DNA of 64,000 nt from Cristatella mucedo. Its lineage: Eukaryota > Bryozoa > Phylactolaemata > Cristatellidae. This document shows positions 11,895 to 22,963 of the stretch, piece after piece (the first letter of the stretch is position 1; each line of letters starts with the position of its first letter). The notes beneath the pieces were generated by a model. It made no database searches and was not told the DNA's origin. It was given only the letters and a program-made list of their open reading frames with translations. The stretch covers positions 7,756,001-7,820,000 of the forward strand of contig WPIO01000001.1 of the NCBI GenBank assembly GCA_009760855.2, written 5' to 3'. Made by a program: the position numbers and the translations under genes.

Positions 11895-14143
11895 CAAAAA
11901 GTTACTTATAACAGAGGTTGCTTATAGCGGCATTGCATAGAGATGATATTCAAGCGTTATAGTATCCAAACGGTTTTTTATAATCTATATTTATCATAAA
12001 GTTAACCCAAAGGAGCGAAAATGTAATTGTGCTCTGACTACGATTCTTTCAAATATTTTTCTCATTCACATCTTCAATAAAATAAAAAAGCGTCGTACTC
12101 AGTGAAATCCTCTTCGAAATCGATGCACTGTGTCAAGAAATTTCAAGGCGTCCGAATAAGAAATCGTCTGGGAGATATTCTGGTCGATCGCAATATCGTC
12201 ATCTTCTTCGCCTTCAATGCCCTCTGAGGTATATTAGAGCTTTTGCTTCACTTCGTCGCAGATCTCCCCTTCGGCCGATGCGCCAAAGTACTCAATATCG
12301 TTGTTCATGCTTAAGTATGCGTTGAAATAGTTTGACGTTAAAATGTGTAGGCGATATCTTCATTGGTTTTAAAAATCCCGCTTTTTGAAAGAAATTGCCG
12401 ATAGTGATTGGGGCGACGAGTAACCACGCGCGTTTCAACATGTGCATGACCTTCAAAACGTCCACCGATTTCGAAATAATTGATTACCGACGTCCGGTTT
12501 TCGATCGCTTGCAACATTTTTCGCATGATTTATTCGATAATGAGCCTTCGCAGCTTGAATAATCCCTTGATTCAACTTTTGATTCAGAGATGTTTTATGT
12601 GGAGGCATAAACAAGATTTTAATATTGTTGAGCCAGTGCGTCAATCTTACGGCAAGCAGCATTATTCGCGAACATGAAAATTTTTTCCCCAATTCCTGAT
12701 CTAATTTCTGCAAAATATCCGTCCATATTTTTCTAGTCATCCACGATTTACGATTGGCATAATAGGACACCGCGGGTCTGGCCTTGTGAAAGCATACGGG
12801 CTTCTCAAATTTTCCGAAGATGAATTCCCATTTCTCAGTTCCTGTGCTGTTGCAAAGAGATAAGATGGTTGTGCGATTCTTTTGAACTTTGCCACCATTC
12901 ATCTGCAGCAGTGTTCGCCATGAATGGGTTTGAATTCAATTTTATGTTTCTTCTTAAATCGACCGAGCCGAGCGTCCGACTGTTCGTCGCATGCTAGTGC
13001 ACAAGCTTGTTCCATTATTGAAGATCCATTAATTGGAGCATTTTGAAGCCGTATTTATTGAAATCACGCGAATAACGCTTCTTCGACTAGCTCGTAATTC
13101 AAATTTCGCTACCGTATTCAGTTTAAACTCTCGTTTTCCAGCGCGCTCTCTCTCTCGAATTTCGTCTTTGTTCCTATTAATTTTGGAAATCAATGACGGA
13201 TCACAATGGAATTAAACCGCAAGGCCATCCGCTTTGCTCGTCTTTAACGCATTCAAAATATCGAGTTGTTCTTTCAAAGTCAGCCTTTCGCCTCTTTGGT
13301 TCCTTTTCCGCCATGATTCTGAAAATACAGGACGAATATTTTTAATTTAACAACGATTTGTTTTATTACTGATTACATTTTTTGAACGTCACCATTGATG
13401 TAGAAAATACGGCAAACTTTCCGATCAGTTCGCGCTCGAGCCGAGAACCTTTTTCGCGTTTTAATTTATCGATTAAAGGATTAAAAAGATAAGAAAAATT
13501 GGTGAAGATACTAAATTTTAACATTTTTGCCTGCGGAAAACTGAAGAACACGCGTAAACGTATATTATTGTATATTATTTTAAATTGCATATGTAGAATG
13601 AATTAGATTATTATTTATTAACATATATTCCTATTATATATTATAACGATACTTCTTAACGACTTGTCGCAATAACACCACCGCCTCGCGTGCCGCACGG
13701 GTCAGCTTCTATTACTTCGAGCGACCACGTCTGTGGCGGAGCCTTTCCTAATGTACGTGCTGAACATTCGCACATCTCAAACAGTCAAGTGACATCACCA
13801 CCGAAAAACACATTAGCAAGACACAAGCACAAGCAATAAATACTTAAACAATAATTATATGAACCACAGAAGCACACTTGTTAATAATACTGCATGCAGG
13901 CAGCTACTTTGATCAAACTAAATTAGTTCATTTGTGTTATTAGTTGCTTATAAAGGAAGAGAAAATGGTGCTGGGAGCAGAAAATGCCTTGCTTTTATGT
14001 GCGGTTTGCTTACAACCAAGTTGCTTATAAAATAGTCTCTCCATGTGTTAAGGATTGGATAAGAAATCGGGACATGGCCGTAGGTTGCATATATCCGAGA
14101 TTTTCTGATAGGCGAGTTGCTTTTATAACCGAAGTTGACTGTA
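11895..14143 (-). mobile_element. Candidate pogo/Tigger DNA transposon, approximate bounds
   Basis: An AT-rich block around the transposase relic. Copies of GTTGCTTATAA or close variants lie at 11901, 11918, 13943, 14005, 14020 and 14116, outside the coding part on both sides. The right cluster ends GTTGACTGTA, compatible with a CAG terminus at a TA target. No matching pair of terminal inverted repeats could be aligned, so the bounds are inferred. Confidence 0.45.
12099..13314 (-). pseudogene. pogo/Tigger-type transposase (CENP-B-like) relic
   Basis: The N-terminus reads MAEKEP, then after a one-base shift RGERLTLKEQLDILNALKTS, a stop at 13214-13212, and SLISKINRNKDEI: the CENP-B N-terminal/psq helix-turn-helix. 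The DDE core is open from 12902 to 12453, with NSTGTEKWEFIFGK, YYANRKSWMT and PPHKTSLNQKLNQGII, diagnostic of the DDE_1 (pogo/Tigger) group. The C-terminus has the usual acidic stretch (EGIEGEEDDDIAID) and ISYSDALKFLDTVHRF before TGA at 12101-12099. In this family the protein cuts and pastes its element at TA sites. The stop and frameshifts make it inactive. Base composition is more AT-rich than the flanks. Confidence 0.85.
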
Positions 14144-14689
14144 CCTATCCGATAACCTCGCACATCCGGTGTGCTTTTGTACCTCACGCTCCTCGTCTAG
14201 CGATTGTCTCACCGTTCCTCGCGCTAAATTAAAATCTTTTAGCGATCGAGCGTACACTTAATAGGATCCAAAAGTCCGAATCTCTCCTAAGACTCTATCA
14301 CAAACCATAGTGAATTTGCGTCATTTAAGTTTCAACTATAGGTATATTCGCTTCATTCAAATTTCGCTGCAATCCAGTTACTTTGGCTTTTTGTTCCCGT
14401 GTGCATTGTGTTATTGCTAGCAATGAAGTGACGAGCAATTTACGAGCGATGAATGCAACTATCCAGAGCTCCGGAATGTCTTCTTGTGTGCTCGTGCAAA
14501 CCTGACGAGGCATGACATATTGCTTTCCATACATTCTTTGTTATTGCTCCTCTTGAAATGAGCAGTAAAGCGCTTTGATAGAGAGTCGTTGCGATTCACC
14601 CTGTATGTGCTTATGCGTGGTGACACAGAGCATGCAGTCACTAACCATACTTGCATGCTGACCCTGTGTATGTCACTCCTAGCCATGTT

Positions 14690-15400
14690 ATTCTTGTGAA
14701 GAACAAGATGCGAACAGAGAACTCAATCTCTTTATAGGCACTTTAAAGTTGCTAAAAAGAAAGCACGACCGAATGGTTAGTGGTAGCAAGCTCAATGACA
14801 ACAAGAAATGCCTGGCTAGTGGCAGCATGCACAATGTCAGCAGGCATAAGCACATGAAGGATGAATACCATGGACCAACTAAATGCTGTGATAAATAGAT
14901 GCGTTTTTAGTTTCTTTTTAAATATGGTCAAGTTAGGGGATGTCGCGACGCTAGTCGCAACTGATTTCCAGGCTTTGGGAGCATACAAACTAAAGGCATG
15001 GTCTCCAAAAGATTTGAGGTTACTACAAGGTATAGGCAAACGATTAGATTCCGAAAAGTTGGTGGCCCGATGCTTAGCGTGGTGGATAAATAAATCTGAT
15101 ACCTAGGCTGGAGCCAGTGAATGAAGGAACCTACAAGTGAGCGACATAACCATGAAGTCGATGCCTCGTTGGATTGGGAACCATTGCAAGTCGACGAGAA
15201 GTGGTGTGAGTTGGCAACTGCGAAGCTCGCGACAGAAAAGCCTAGTTGCTGAGTTTTGCACCAGCTGTAAGCACCTGATTGCACAGGCCCGAAGACTAGA
15301 AAGCAGTGAGTTACAGAAGTCGAGACGGGATGTGACAAATATGCGGACCAATTGAGATGTGGTATCCCTTTCTAAACAAGCCCAAAATGGCTCTTTCACG
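14690..15400 (-). mobile_element. LINE family A relic, RT C-terminal part and 3' tail
   Basis: The minus strand from 15399 reads LVRIFVTSRLDFCNSLLSSL, then ACAIRCLQLVQNSATRLF, LRSCQLTPLLVDLQW and MSLTCRFLHSLAPA. It shifts frame to NLKSFGDHAFSLYAPKAWKS, then LTIFKKKLKTHLF. The tail at about 14750-14700 retains AAGTGCCTATAAAGAGATTG and AGTTCTCT. Same family as the 20.8 and 25.0 kb copies. Confidence 0.85.
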
Positions 15401-16754
15401 GCTCAATTTTACAAACTTAATGCTGCGCCGGATTTTAAGGCGCTCTAGCTAGCCATTTTTGGAACATACGACTTGCAGCCGAGCGTCACAGTTAGCTGAC
15501 GTGCCTTATCCATCCTTAATTTATCGTAGCATTTTTCGGTCGCATTTGATACAACCATTCCGTCAGCGTATTGGCAACTTCTACGTTTGGAATTTCAGGG
15601 TTTTTTCGGTTCAGGCTCTCGCTAGTTAGAGATTCATGGTGACCTCTGGTTCTTCTTTCTTTATTTTCGATTTATAGTCGACTGGCTAACGCTGACATTC
15701 TCAGCAAGAGCAGGTTGCCTTATGTTTCAATGCCTCCGAAACATGCAGCTTTATTTCAATTGAAAGCTTACTTTCGAAAGCACCAGCAGGGATACTGCTA
15801 CAAAGGATCTATTAAGTAAATAGTTACTAGCCCGTAAAAAATAACGGTGGAATGACCGCGAAATCCTTTCTAGTTCGGGTAGAGGCACAACACGTGCAAT
15901 GTGCCCAGACCTTAAATACCATTTCGCCGTCGATAACATCATAGTGCCCAATATTTTCCCACAGTGCTAACGACAACACCGTATTAGGAAAAGCACAACA
16001 GTAGCCTTTATATTTCGGCTGATAAAAAAGGTAACTTTTAGCCGGCTCGCTAGCAGGCTTACAGCAGCTCACGGCCAGCAAGCAGGACCGTTGCTCCAAG
16101 GTACAGCGACTGCAGTCTGGCCCGTGCCGTATACGATGGCCAGGTCATAAGTCATGCCATGATCTCATTCGTAAGTAATCATAAATTGCTCACTCACAAG
16201 CCTCGGCTTATTGTGGCTATTTCATATGAGGCTCAGTTCTAGTTCAGCAGTAAAGCTCATTGGTCTACAGAGCTCATAGTTTTCAATTCAGATTAAGCTG
16301 TCAACCTCATAGTCCATAATCGCCGGCATTACAAGCGGCAAACAATACGCGACCAATAAATAAGCAATGCAATGCCCACATAAGTTATGCCTGTTGTCTT
16401 ATAAGCTGTAAATATGCTCTTAAGTGGAGTGCAATAGAAAATCCATCTCAACTCCTATTAATGCACGCAACATTTTCTTACATTTAATATTCATTAAATC
16501 AGAATTCCCACAGCGAAAATTTGAAAAGAATCTGGGACGCAGAACTGTTCTTACAAGCGGAGTATTCACGTATCCGATATTTGTATTCTCGGAGTTGACT
16601 GTTTAGTGAACCGGGCACCTGGACGGGCCGCAAAGTCTCGAAATTCGGCACCAGTGAACTATGGATCATTGTCACACACTAGTTCCCCGTTATTCTGGAG
16701 TTTTCGAATGCTGAATCGAGGTTTCGCCCTATGTCTCCCGTACGCACTGCAGAG
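15401..16754. other. Unassigned DNA between LINE and Gypsy relics
   Basis: Minus-strand frames at 16099-15827 and 15951-15751 are unrecognised. The stretch may hold the 3' end of the Gypsy element, but no LTR pair was found. Confidence 0.3.
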
Positions 16755-17050
16755 AGTTCGCCTACAGTGACCCATTTCTGTAACAGCCGACGGGTAACGT
16801 GTAATTTTGTTTTAGATCAATTGTCATCGAGGTTGCAGAGTCCTTCTGCCAGCTTCCGGTACGGGTTTTTGAGACTGAATACACCATAGAGGCCATAGGC
16901 GGATTATCATTTTGGTACCATTGAAATCCTTGAAATGTTGTGCAAGCTGCGGCGATATCCTCGATGTCGTGATGCATTCAGACGAGTAGACAGAGGTTTA
17001 GGCAAGTGCGATAGCTTTACCAATACCAAAATGGTCTTCATGAAGGAGAT
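16755..17050 (-). pseudogene. Gypsy integrase N-terminal relic
   Basis: LHEDHFGIGKAIALA matches the 'HxGHFGIxK' start of the HHCC zinc finger, and HHDIEDIAAACTTFQGFQWY matches 'WPGMxxDIEDxVxxCxxCQxxQ' with the second Cys lost. Continues QNDNPPMASMVYSV and TGSWQKDSAT, the 'PWxxxxxD' entry to the catalytic core. The core itself is not recognisable. Confidence 0.72.
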
Positions 17051-17889
17051 GCGAAGCCTTTTGGAGAAATGACCACCAGTTCGCTTTTGAAGATCATGCC
17101 ACTGTGAATTGACAAATAATGCCGAACACCGCAGTAAAGCGTCAAATGAGTAGGCATTTGTCGGCCCCTATACGGTCACTCTGTCTCAAGGAATCGAAGC
17201 GACGCTTGAAGTGTTGTGACGGTAGCCGTGGGGTTCGTCTGCTGACTTCACACTGATCTCACGCCCGTAAGGTCTGATGACGAGCAGCTGCAATCCGCTC
17301 ATCGTCTAGCCACTCGCCGTCTGTGTGCACACATTTGTACTTAGCCCTGCCCTGCTGAGAGCGCCCGCTGCGACGAGCTCCTTCGAAGGCTCGCGGACTA
17401 AGGCGAAATGATGGCACAGGCAGCGACGTCTCATTCGTTGCAATCGCGGTGATAAGCCATAGGATCACTCAAGATATCAAGTAATAGTTTTTGCTCGTTG
17501 TCTAGTATGTGACTCTGCAAAACAGTCATTCGTGAAAACGTTAAATGCCAACTTGGACAGCCAGAATTTCTTTTCATGTTCGAGCATATTGCTACTGAAT
17601 TGAAGTTAACTTTGGAGAAGCATAGGCGAAAATGTGCTGGTTTTTTAGCCATACAGCGCTAAAGCCATTTTGAGAGGCATCCATCGATTGAATTATGGAA
17701 ACTATAAGCCAAACAGAGGAGCATTAATCGCAAGAATTTTCACATCGGCAAAGGTTTTAGCATGCTTGGCGTCTCTCTGTCTGGCCGAAATTGCACTTAT
17801 CTGTCCTAAGGTTCAAGCTAATCTCACGCCATCTTGCTAGAGCGTGACTCAGGCGAGTCTCACGTTCCGTAATTTCCGGTCCACTAAAA

Positions 17890-18330
17890 AATGTCATCAA
17901 TGTATGTACGCACTAACTCCAGGGAGGTCAGCAAACGTACTGGAAACACTACGGAGGAGCTGGATCAAAGCCGACTGGAAAGCTAAAAAATCGAAAACTT
18001 CCAAAAACGTTGTGCCGATAGTCGTTTGAAGACTGGTGGCCTTATTGAAAGCCACTTGCATACACCCCAATAATTTATTCAACTTATTGAAGTGTTTGGA
18101 GTTAGCGAAGCTTTTAAAAATCTCCTGAGCAACTAAAGAGTTTAATTTTTTGCGTTCCATTGCTTCTTCTAACGCGCTCAGGTCAATGCACACTCGTCGC
18201 TTTTCGATGCCAGGCTTCGTAGTAAATGCAATTGGGATGACGCTGCCTGAGGCCTTGGTAACTTTAACAAGTATTGCGTACTTAACGGGAGCCTTTTGGT
18301 TATTTTCACGCCGGCGCCTGTATATGATAC
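17890..18330 (-). pseudogene. Gypsy reverse transcriptase N-terminal relic
   Basis: Starts with YAILVKVTKASGSVIPIAFT, then KPGIEKRRVCIDLSALEEAM and FANSKHFNKLNKLLGCMQVA, ending DLPGVSAYIHDI. These are the 'KPxGKxRVCIDxxALNxA', 'FxGAKYFSKLDxxxGFxQV' and 'LPGVxVYIDDI' blocks of Gypsy RT. The catalytic Asp of the second block is replaced by Asn (KLNK) and the YxDD box reads YIHD, so both catalytic motifs are damaged. Confidence 0.8.
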
Positions 18331-18639
18331 GAACGCAACGAGCCGCCTGGATAACCGGCTAAGAATCTGAGTGCATCTTGATTTTTTTTAACCGGGCCGG
18401 ATTCTTGATCGATTAAATTTATCGGGAAATGTATCCCTTGGGTTGAAAGTGGCATGACTTGGAGTAGTAACCGAAAGAGCCCGGTCCTTGTAATTTCTTA
18501 CTCTCTGAGGCTAGGCAGACGTAAGAGTTCTAGCACATCTTCAATTACGATAGTTAATTTCAATCTGCTGTCGCTCTTTGTGCAGTACAATGAACTCATG
18601 TTGACACCATAATGGCAGAGGTGACCTTCGTCGGCTTGG

Positions 18640-18755
18640 TAACGCCATCATGCATGTGGCAACATGAATAAAGCATACGACATAATGTTACGCATGGCTC
18701 CGCTATCAACACGCACTTTAAAGTCGCGGCCAAGGATACAAAGATCACTATCCTA
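18640..18755 (-). pseudogene. Gypsy aspartic protease relic
   Basis: Reads DFKVRVDSGAMRNIMSYALF. The DSGA quartet is the catalytic motif of retroviral-type aspartic proteases, and the hydrophobic-acidic context fits. A downstream frame gives LKLTIVIEDVLELLRLPSL. It lies between gag-like and RT-like segments in the proper order. Confidence 0.55.
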
Positions 18756-18763
18756 AGTCACAA

Positions 18764-19021
18764 TTATGCCTGCAGCACACGCAAAACACTATATGAACAT
18801 ATTTCATTCAAATTAACTGCTTGCTTCAGTAGCATTTGCGAAATGTGCTTACGAAGCGCTCGGCGGCGATAGACAGCAGCAGAGCGGTGGTCTCCCCACA
18901 AAGCACAAAGCTCGCAGGCTTTGCCAAACAAAGACTGGTCACTTCCCGGGAGCGTGCTTTTTACTGCAACAGCGGCAAAAGCATCGCTCTGTTTAGCGAG
19001 TACACTCACTTGTGACGGCAT
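18764..19021 (-). pseudogene. Gypsy gag C-terminal relic
   Basis: CELCALWGDHRSAAVYRRRA, then LRKHISQMLL, resembles the Cys/His knuckle region C-x2-C...H...C followed by RKCxKxGH in Gypsy gag proteins, with several Cys lost. It lies immediately upstream of the protease relic, which supports the reading. Confidence 0.4.
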
Positions 19022-19025
19022 TCAG

Positions 19026-20184
19026 CGCGTTGTAGTCCGGCAGAGAAAGTTGTGGACGACTGGCAACCCGCGGTGATCTTACACTCATGCGGCCTAGAGT
19101 GTAGCCTAGGCGCTACTTCTCGAGACCAATGAGTGCTCAACGCACGAGCGAGAGTGTCAGCTGTGTCTCCGACAGGAACTTACCTTATGCTGTCAGAAAT
19201 AAAATGGGCAAAAATATGCAGTGAATATTGGCAGCACTTTCTCCCGGGTCGTCTATACCTCCGAGCGATGCGCCACAGTCGGAAGTCTGGCATATTTTGA
19301 TACTGTCTTGACTCACAGGCGTTAGCAGCGCGGTCCCCTTAGTCGGTCCATGCTTAGCAGACCTTTGAGAAGCAATCTTGTCATAGTCGAAGGAATTCTT
19401 TCAGTTCTTCAACTACGACGCAGTGGTTTTGACTGTTCTGAAAATGCGTCGGTGCGGGCGGCCAGCAAAAATTCGCTGGCGCACGCTCGGACGCTGCCGG
19501 TGACGGACGCCGCCACCTGCGGGCAGAACTCTCATCGCTGTCACGCCTAAATGTATGGGTGAATTTCGAACTTAAAAATTAATTTAGCCGGACTGAGATA
19601 TCCTGGCCGGCTCTGTTAGGTTTGGTTCTGCTTGTACCACACTATGTTTCTATTTATAACTCATTCCGAGTTTGGCTGGACAAATTTTGCTGCGCACGTC
19701 ATCAAACGTCGTCGAGCTTCATTCTCTGCAATAATGGGCAAGTACAGCAAAGTGTATACAACTAAAATTGTCTAGCGTAACGTGGTACAGGCAGAGCAGA
19801 ACTAGCATCTTAAGTATACTTTGAGTATTAACTCGACGCTCCCTTTTAGTTTGCCTGCGTCTTTTTTTGGGGAACTCAAAATACGAGTGGCATAACAGTG
19901 TTGCGCAAGAACAGCTGGACGCACCCAATTTACAGCTCAAGGCATGAGGTACACTATAAGCCAAAGTAGTTACAAGCGATAGACTAGCATAGTTCCACTG
20001 CTAAGGGTCCTCGAAAATTGTCGCTGGTCTGACTTCAGTTATTAAAAACGGAAGTGTAGCGACTCCGGCAATAATCTCTTTAGGCTACAGCCACAAGTAT
20101 CGTAGCGGTGCAAATCGTTGCCGACGCCTGCAGATTACCCGCGACACCCAGAGCTGTGGAGCACCGCTAGCGACACGCTGTCGC
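19026..20184. other. No feature recognised
   Basis: May contain the 5' part of gag and an LTR of the Gypsy relic. Translations show no clear pattern. Confidence 0.3.
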
Positions 20185-20345
20185 AATAACAACAAAAACT
20201 AATTTATTTTTATAGCGCTTTCAGAGATATTTGTCTCTGTCGAGGCGCTTTATGTATGGCACAGGGCTCGAGTCACAGACTCGGTCGTTAAAGGCGAGCT
20301 CCTTGTATCGCCGCCAAGCCAGAATGATGCACGCAGTTATCGCCG
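20185..20345 (-). mobile_element. SINE A copy, head decayed
   Basis: Minus strand: CTCGAGCCCTGTGCCATACA, then AAGCGCCTCGACAGAGAC, TCTGAAAGCGCTATAAAAAT and a T/A-rich end. The CTCGAGCCC junction and the hairpin tail are the SINE A hallmarks. Confidence 0.5.
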
Positions 20346-20779
20346 CCAAAAGTAGCTGAACACGGCAGCAATGAGAAGCATCCATGCCTTAGTGCAGCAA
20401 ATCCGTAATGATAGCGTACAAATATCACACTTTTATGTTATAGACTCTTTTTTACCGCTTTGATTTCAAGTGAAAATCAACAAACTTTAGGTTCCATTTT
20501 TATTGAGTTTGCCTTCTTAAGGTAAACTACACCAATATTGTAATACTAGACCGACCTTCTCAGCATTTTCTTAATGTTTGTAATTAACTGTTACTCGCAG
20601 CGTGGGCACGGAAGGAGTAATCTGATGGGCTTACTACTTGCACCATAGATACCAGGGCAAAGGTGACAAGCTCAAGATATCAATGAAAACTGGCAAAGTA
20701 AATTCAAGTGTCCTCCAGTGACCCGACTCACAACTAATAGAACCATAGAAGTACTCACTACTTGAAATACTAGAAATAC
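20346..20779. other. No feature recognised
   Basis: AT-rich DNA upstream of the LINE. I see no LINE endonuclease here, so the copy at 20.8 kb is 5'-truncated or its 5' part has decayed. Confidence 0.35.
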
Positions 20780-22384
20780 TTGCTACACTTCTCAAGAAAG
20801 CGACACTAGACCAAGAGAACTTGAGCAACTACCGCCTAGTCTCCCTTCTGCCATTCCTATCAAAGACACTGGAACGGGTCGTGGTGGACCAGCTGAACTC
20901 ATATATCGAAACTTCAAACTTTGCACGTAAGTTCCAGTCTGGCTTTAGAGTTAATCACTCCACAGAGTCAGCATTGCGTACGGTGTAGAATGACCTACTT
21001 AGGAATGTAGACCTGGGTAGAGTATCTCTGCTTGTTTTCCTCGATCTTTCAGCAGCATTTGATACCATCGATCACAAAGTTCTGCTAGAGTACCTCTCTT
21101 CTCGCCTGGGCATCACTGGCACTGCTCTGCAATGGTTCAGGTCCTATCTCAGTGGGAGACTCCAGAGTATTGACGTGAATGGACGAAGATCATCCGAGGT
21201 ACCTCTGAAATATGGGGTACCTCAAGGCTCCGTGCTAGGTCCGGTTCTTTTCACGGCTTATACTCTCCCTGTTTCTGATGTGATTACCAAGCACGATCTA
21301 GGCTTTCACTTTTATGCGGATGACACTCGGTTGTACCTTTGCTGTGATCCCTCCCAGCCTTCGAGCACCTCAAATTGCCTCAACTCACTTGCAGGAGGTA
21401 TTGATGACATCCACACATAGATGGCAGCAATTTTTTTTTAAACTAAACGACGATAAAACTAACATACTCGCTATGGGAAAACCCAGTGTGATTTAGAAAT
21501 TGGGAAGGCTGCCGGTTAGAATTGGCTCTGCCAGCATATCTCCTGTTGAATCAGCTCGAAATCTAGGTGTCATATTCCGAAGTGACCTCTCGTTAGACGA
21601 CCACATCAGCTCCACAGTCAAATCTGCCTACTTTCAGCTTCATAACATTGCTAAAATTCGGGTTTGTTTAGATAAGGATACCACATCTAAGTTGGTCCAT
21701 GCATTCGTGACATCCCGTCTTGACTTCTGTAACTCACGGCTTACTGGCCTACCGGCATGTGCAATCAGGCGATTACAGATTGTGCAAAACTCCACAGCTA
21801 GGCTTGTGTGTCATGAGCATCGCAGTTGCCACATTACACCATTTCTCGCCCACCTGCACTGGCTGCCAGTCAAGCAACGGATTGACTTTAAGGTAGTGTC
21901 GCTCACTTTTAGGTCACTTCATTCTTTCACTCCAGCCTATCTCTGAGATCTACTCACCAACCAGGCCAAGCATCGTACCACTCGCTTTTTGGAATCCAAC
22001 AGTTTACCTATACCTCATACAAACCTCAAATCCTTTCTAGACCATGCATTTAGTTCGTATGCTCCTAAAGCACCGAACTCACTCCCGACTTGTGCCAGAA
22101 CGTTCCCTGACTTGACCACATTTAAAAAAAACTTAAAAACACACCAACTTACATTTAGTGGGTCCCTGTGTTTCATCCTTGATGTGATTACTGTTGCATG
22201 CTGCCACTAACCACATTTGCATGCTGACCCTGTTGCATGTCACCCATAACCATGTTATTCATGTTGTTTATCAAGCACGATATAACTCACCATTCAACTG
22301 CGTTTCCTATTTGCAGCAAATGTAAAGCGCTTAGAAAGAGATTGAGTTCTCTAGGGGCGCTTTATCTCGTGCATTTTTATTATT
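20780..22384 (+). mobile_element. LINE family A, best-preserved reverse transcriptase and 3' end
   Basis: CR1/L2-like RT: ENLSNYRLVSLLPFLSKTLE, KFQSGFRVNHSTESALRTV, VFLDLSAAFDTIDHKVLLE (motif A, catalytic Asp at 21043-21045), GVPQGSVLGPVLF and HFYADDTRLYL (YADD at 21313-21324). A frameshift in the T run near 21430 precedes FKLNDDKTNILAMGKPS. The C-terminus runs through SARNLGVIFRSDLSLDDHIS, LVHAFVTSRLDFCNSRLTGL and PDLTTFKKNLKTH. Lesions: TAG at 20986, TAG near 21418, TAG near 21496 and TGA near 21944. The 3' tail AAAGCGCTTAGAAAGAGATT ... GGGGCGCTTTATC ends in TATTATTATTA. It encodes the copying enzyme of a non-LTR retrotransposon and is now inactive. Confidence 0.9.
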
Positions 22385-22590
22385 ATTACTACTTCAACTT
22401 TTCTTCTGACTCCACTATGGTTCTCACTTTCTTTTTTTGCCTGAGACGAAGTCTTTTGGCTACCGAATGCGTACCGAAAGCCGCTAAGGCTGTTAGTGCC
22501 CTATACAAAACTCTCCTGCGTAACACCCTATTAGTCTTTATGGCTTTGTGGAGTTACAGACGGAGATACATACACACATACATCCCCCCC
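22385..22590 (+). mobile_element. LINE family B 3' end
   Basis: Begins at the end of the LINE A ATT tail. Carries TGAGACGAAGTCTTTTGGCT, ACCGAATGCGTACCGAAAGC and GGAGTTACAGACGGAGATAC, ending in ACATACACACATACAT and a C run. About 200 bp only, so severely 5'-truncated. Confidence 0.75.
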
Positions 22591-22921
22591 CCCCGCGAAT
22601 TCCTGGAAATTGCGTTGAGATCGCTACGAGCGCCTATTCTTGAAGAAACACGCAAGGCTAATGTCTCGTTTTGAAATTCACGCGTGCGTCTATGTTGCTG
22701 TTTAAAATGCTGCTTCGAAAAAATTTTGCTATTTATAAGTGAGACGCAAACTGCACGCTGCTTGAAAGTAACCAGCAAGCTTGTTTTCCTCATTCGTCTA
22801 GAGCAACAAGGCGTGCGTACGTACGTACAATTTTCGCAGCCTCGCGAGTCGATTTACAAAAGTAAAGTTTCTAGCAAGTTTCTTTCTAGGCACTTTACAG
22901 AGGCACTTTACGAAGAGTGTC

Positions 22922-22963
22922 GTGGGCGTGGCACTAGCTGGAGCCCCTAGCGCCACACCCACC
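22922..22963. repeat. Imperfect hairpin
   Basis: GTGGGCGTGGC pairs with GCCACACCCAC (10 of 11) around an 18-20 base loop. No other feature is attached. Confidence 0.45.

Larger units (their letters stand above)
16755..19025 (-). mobile_element. Decayed Ty3/Gypsy-type LTR retrotransposon
   Basis: In minus-strand order: a gag zinc-knuckle-like segment (about 18.90 kb), protease (18.75-18.65 kb), RT (18.33-17.90 kb), an unrecognised stretch where RNase H is expected, and integrase (17.05-16.76 kb). The gag-PR-RT-RH-IN order identifies Gypsy rather than Copia. Every domain is broken. LTRs were not found by eye. Confidence 0.72.
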
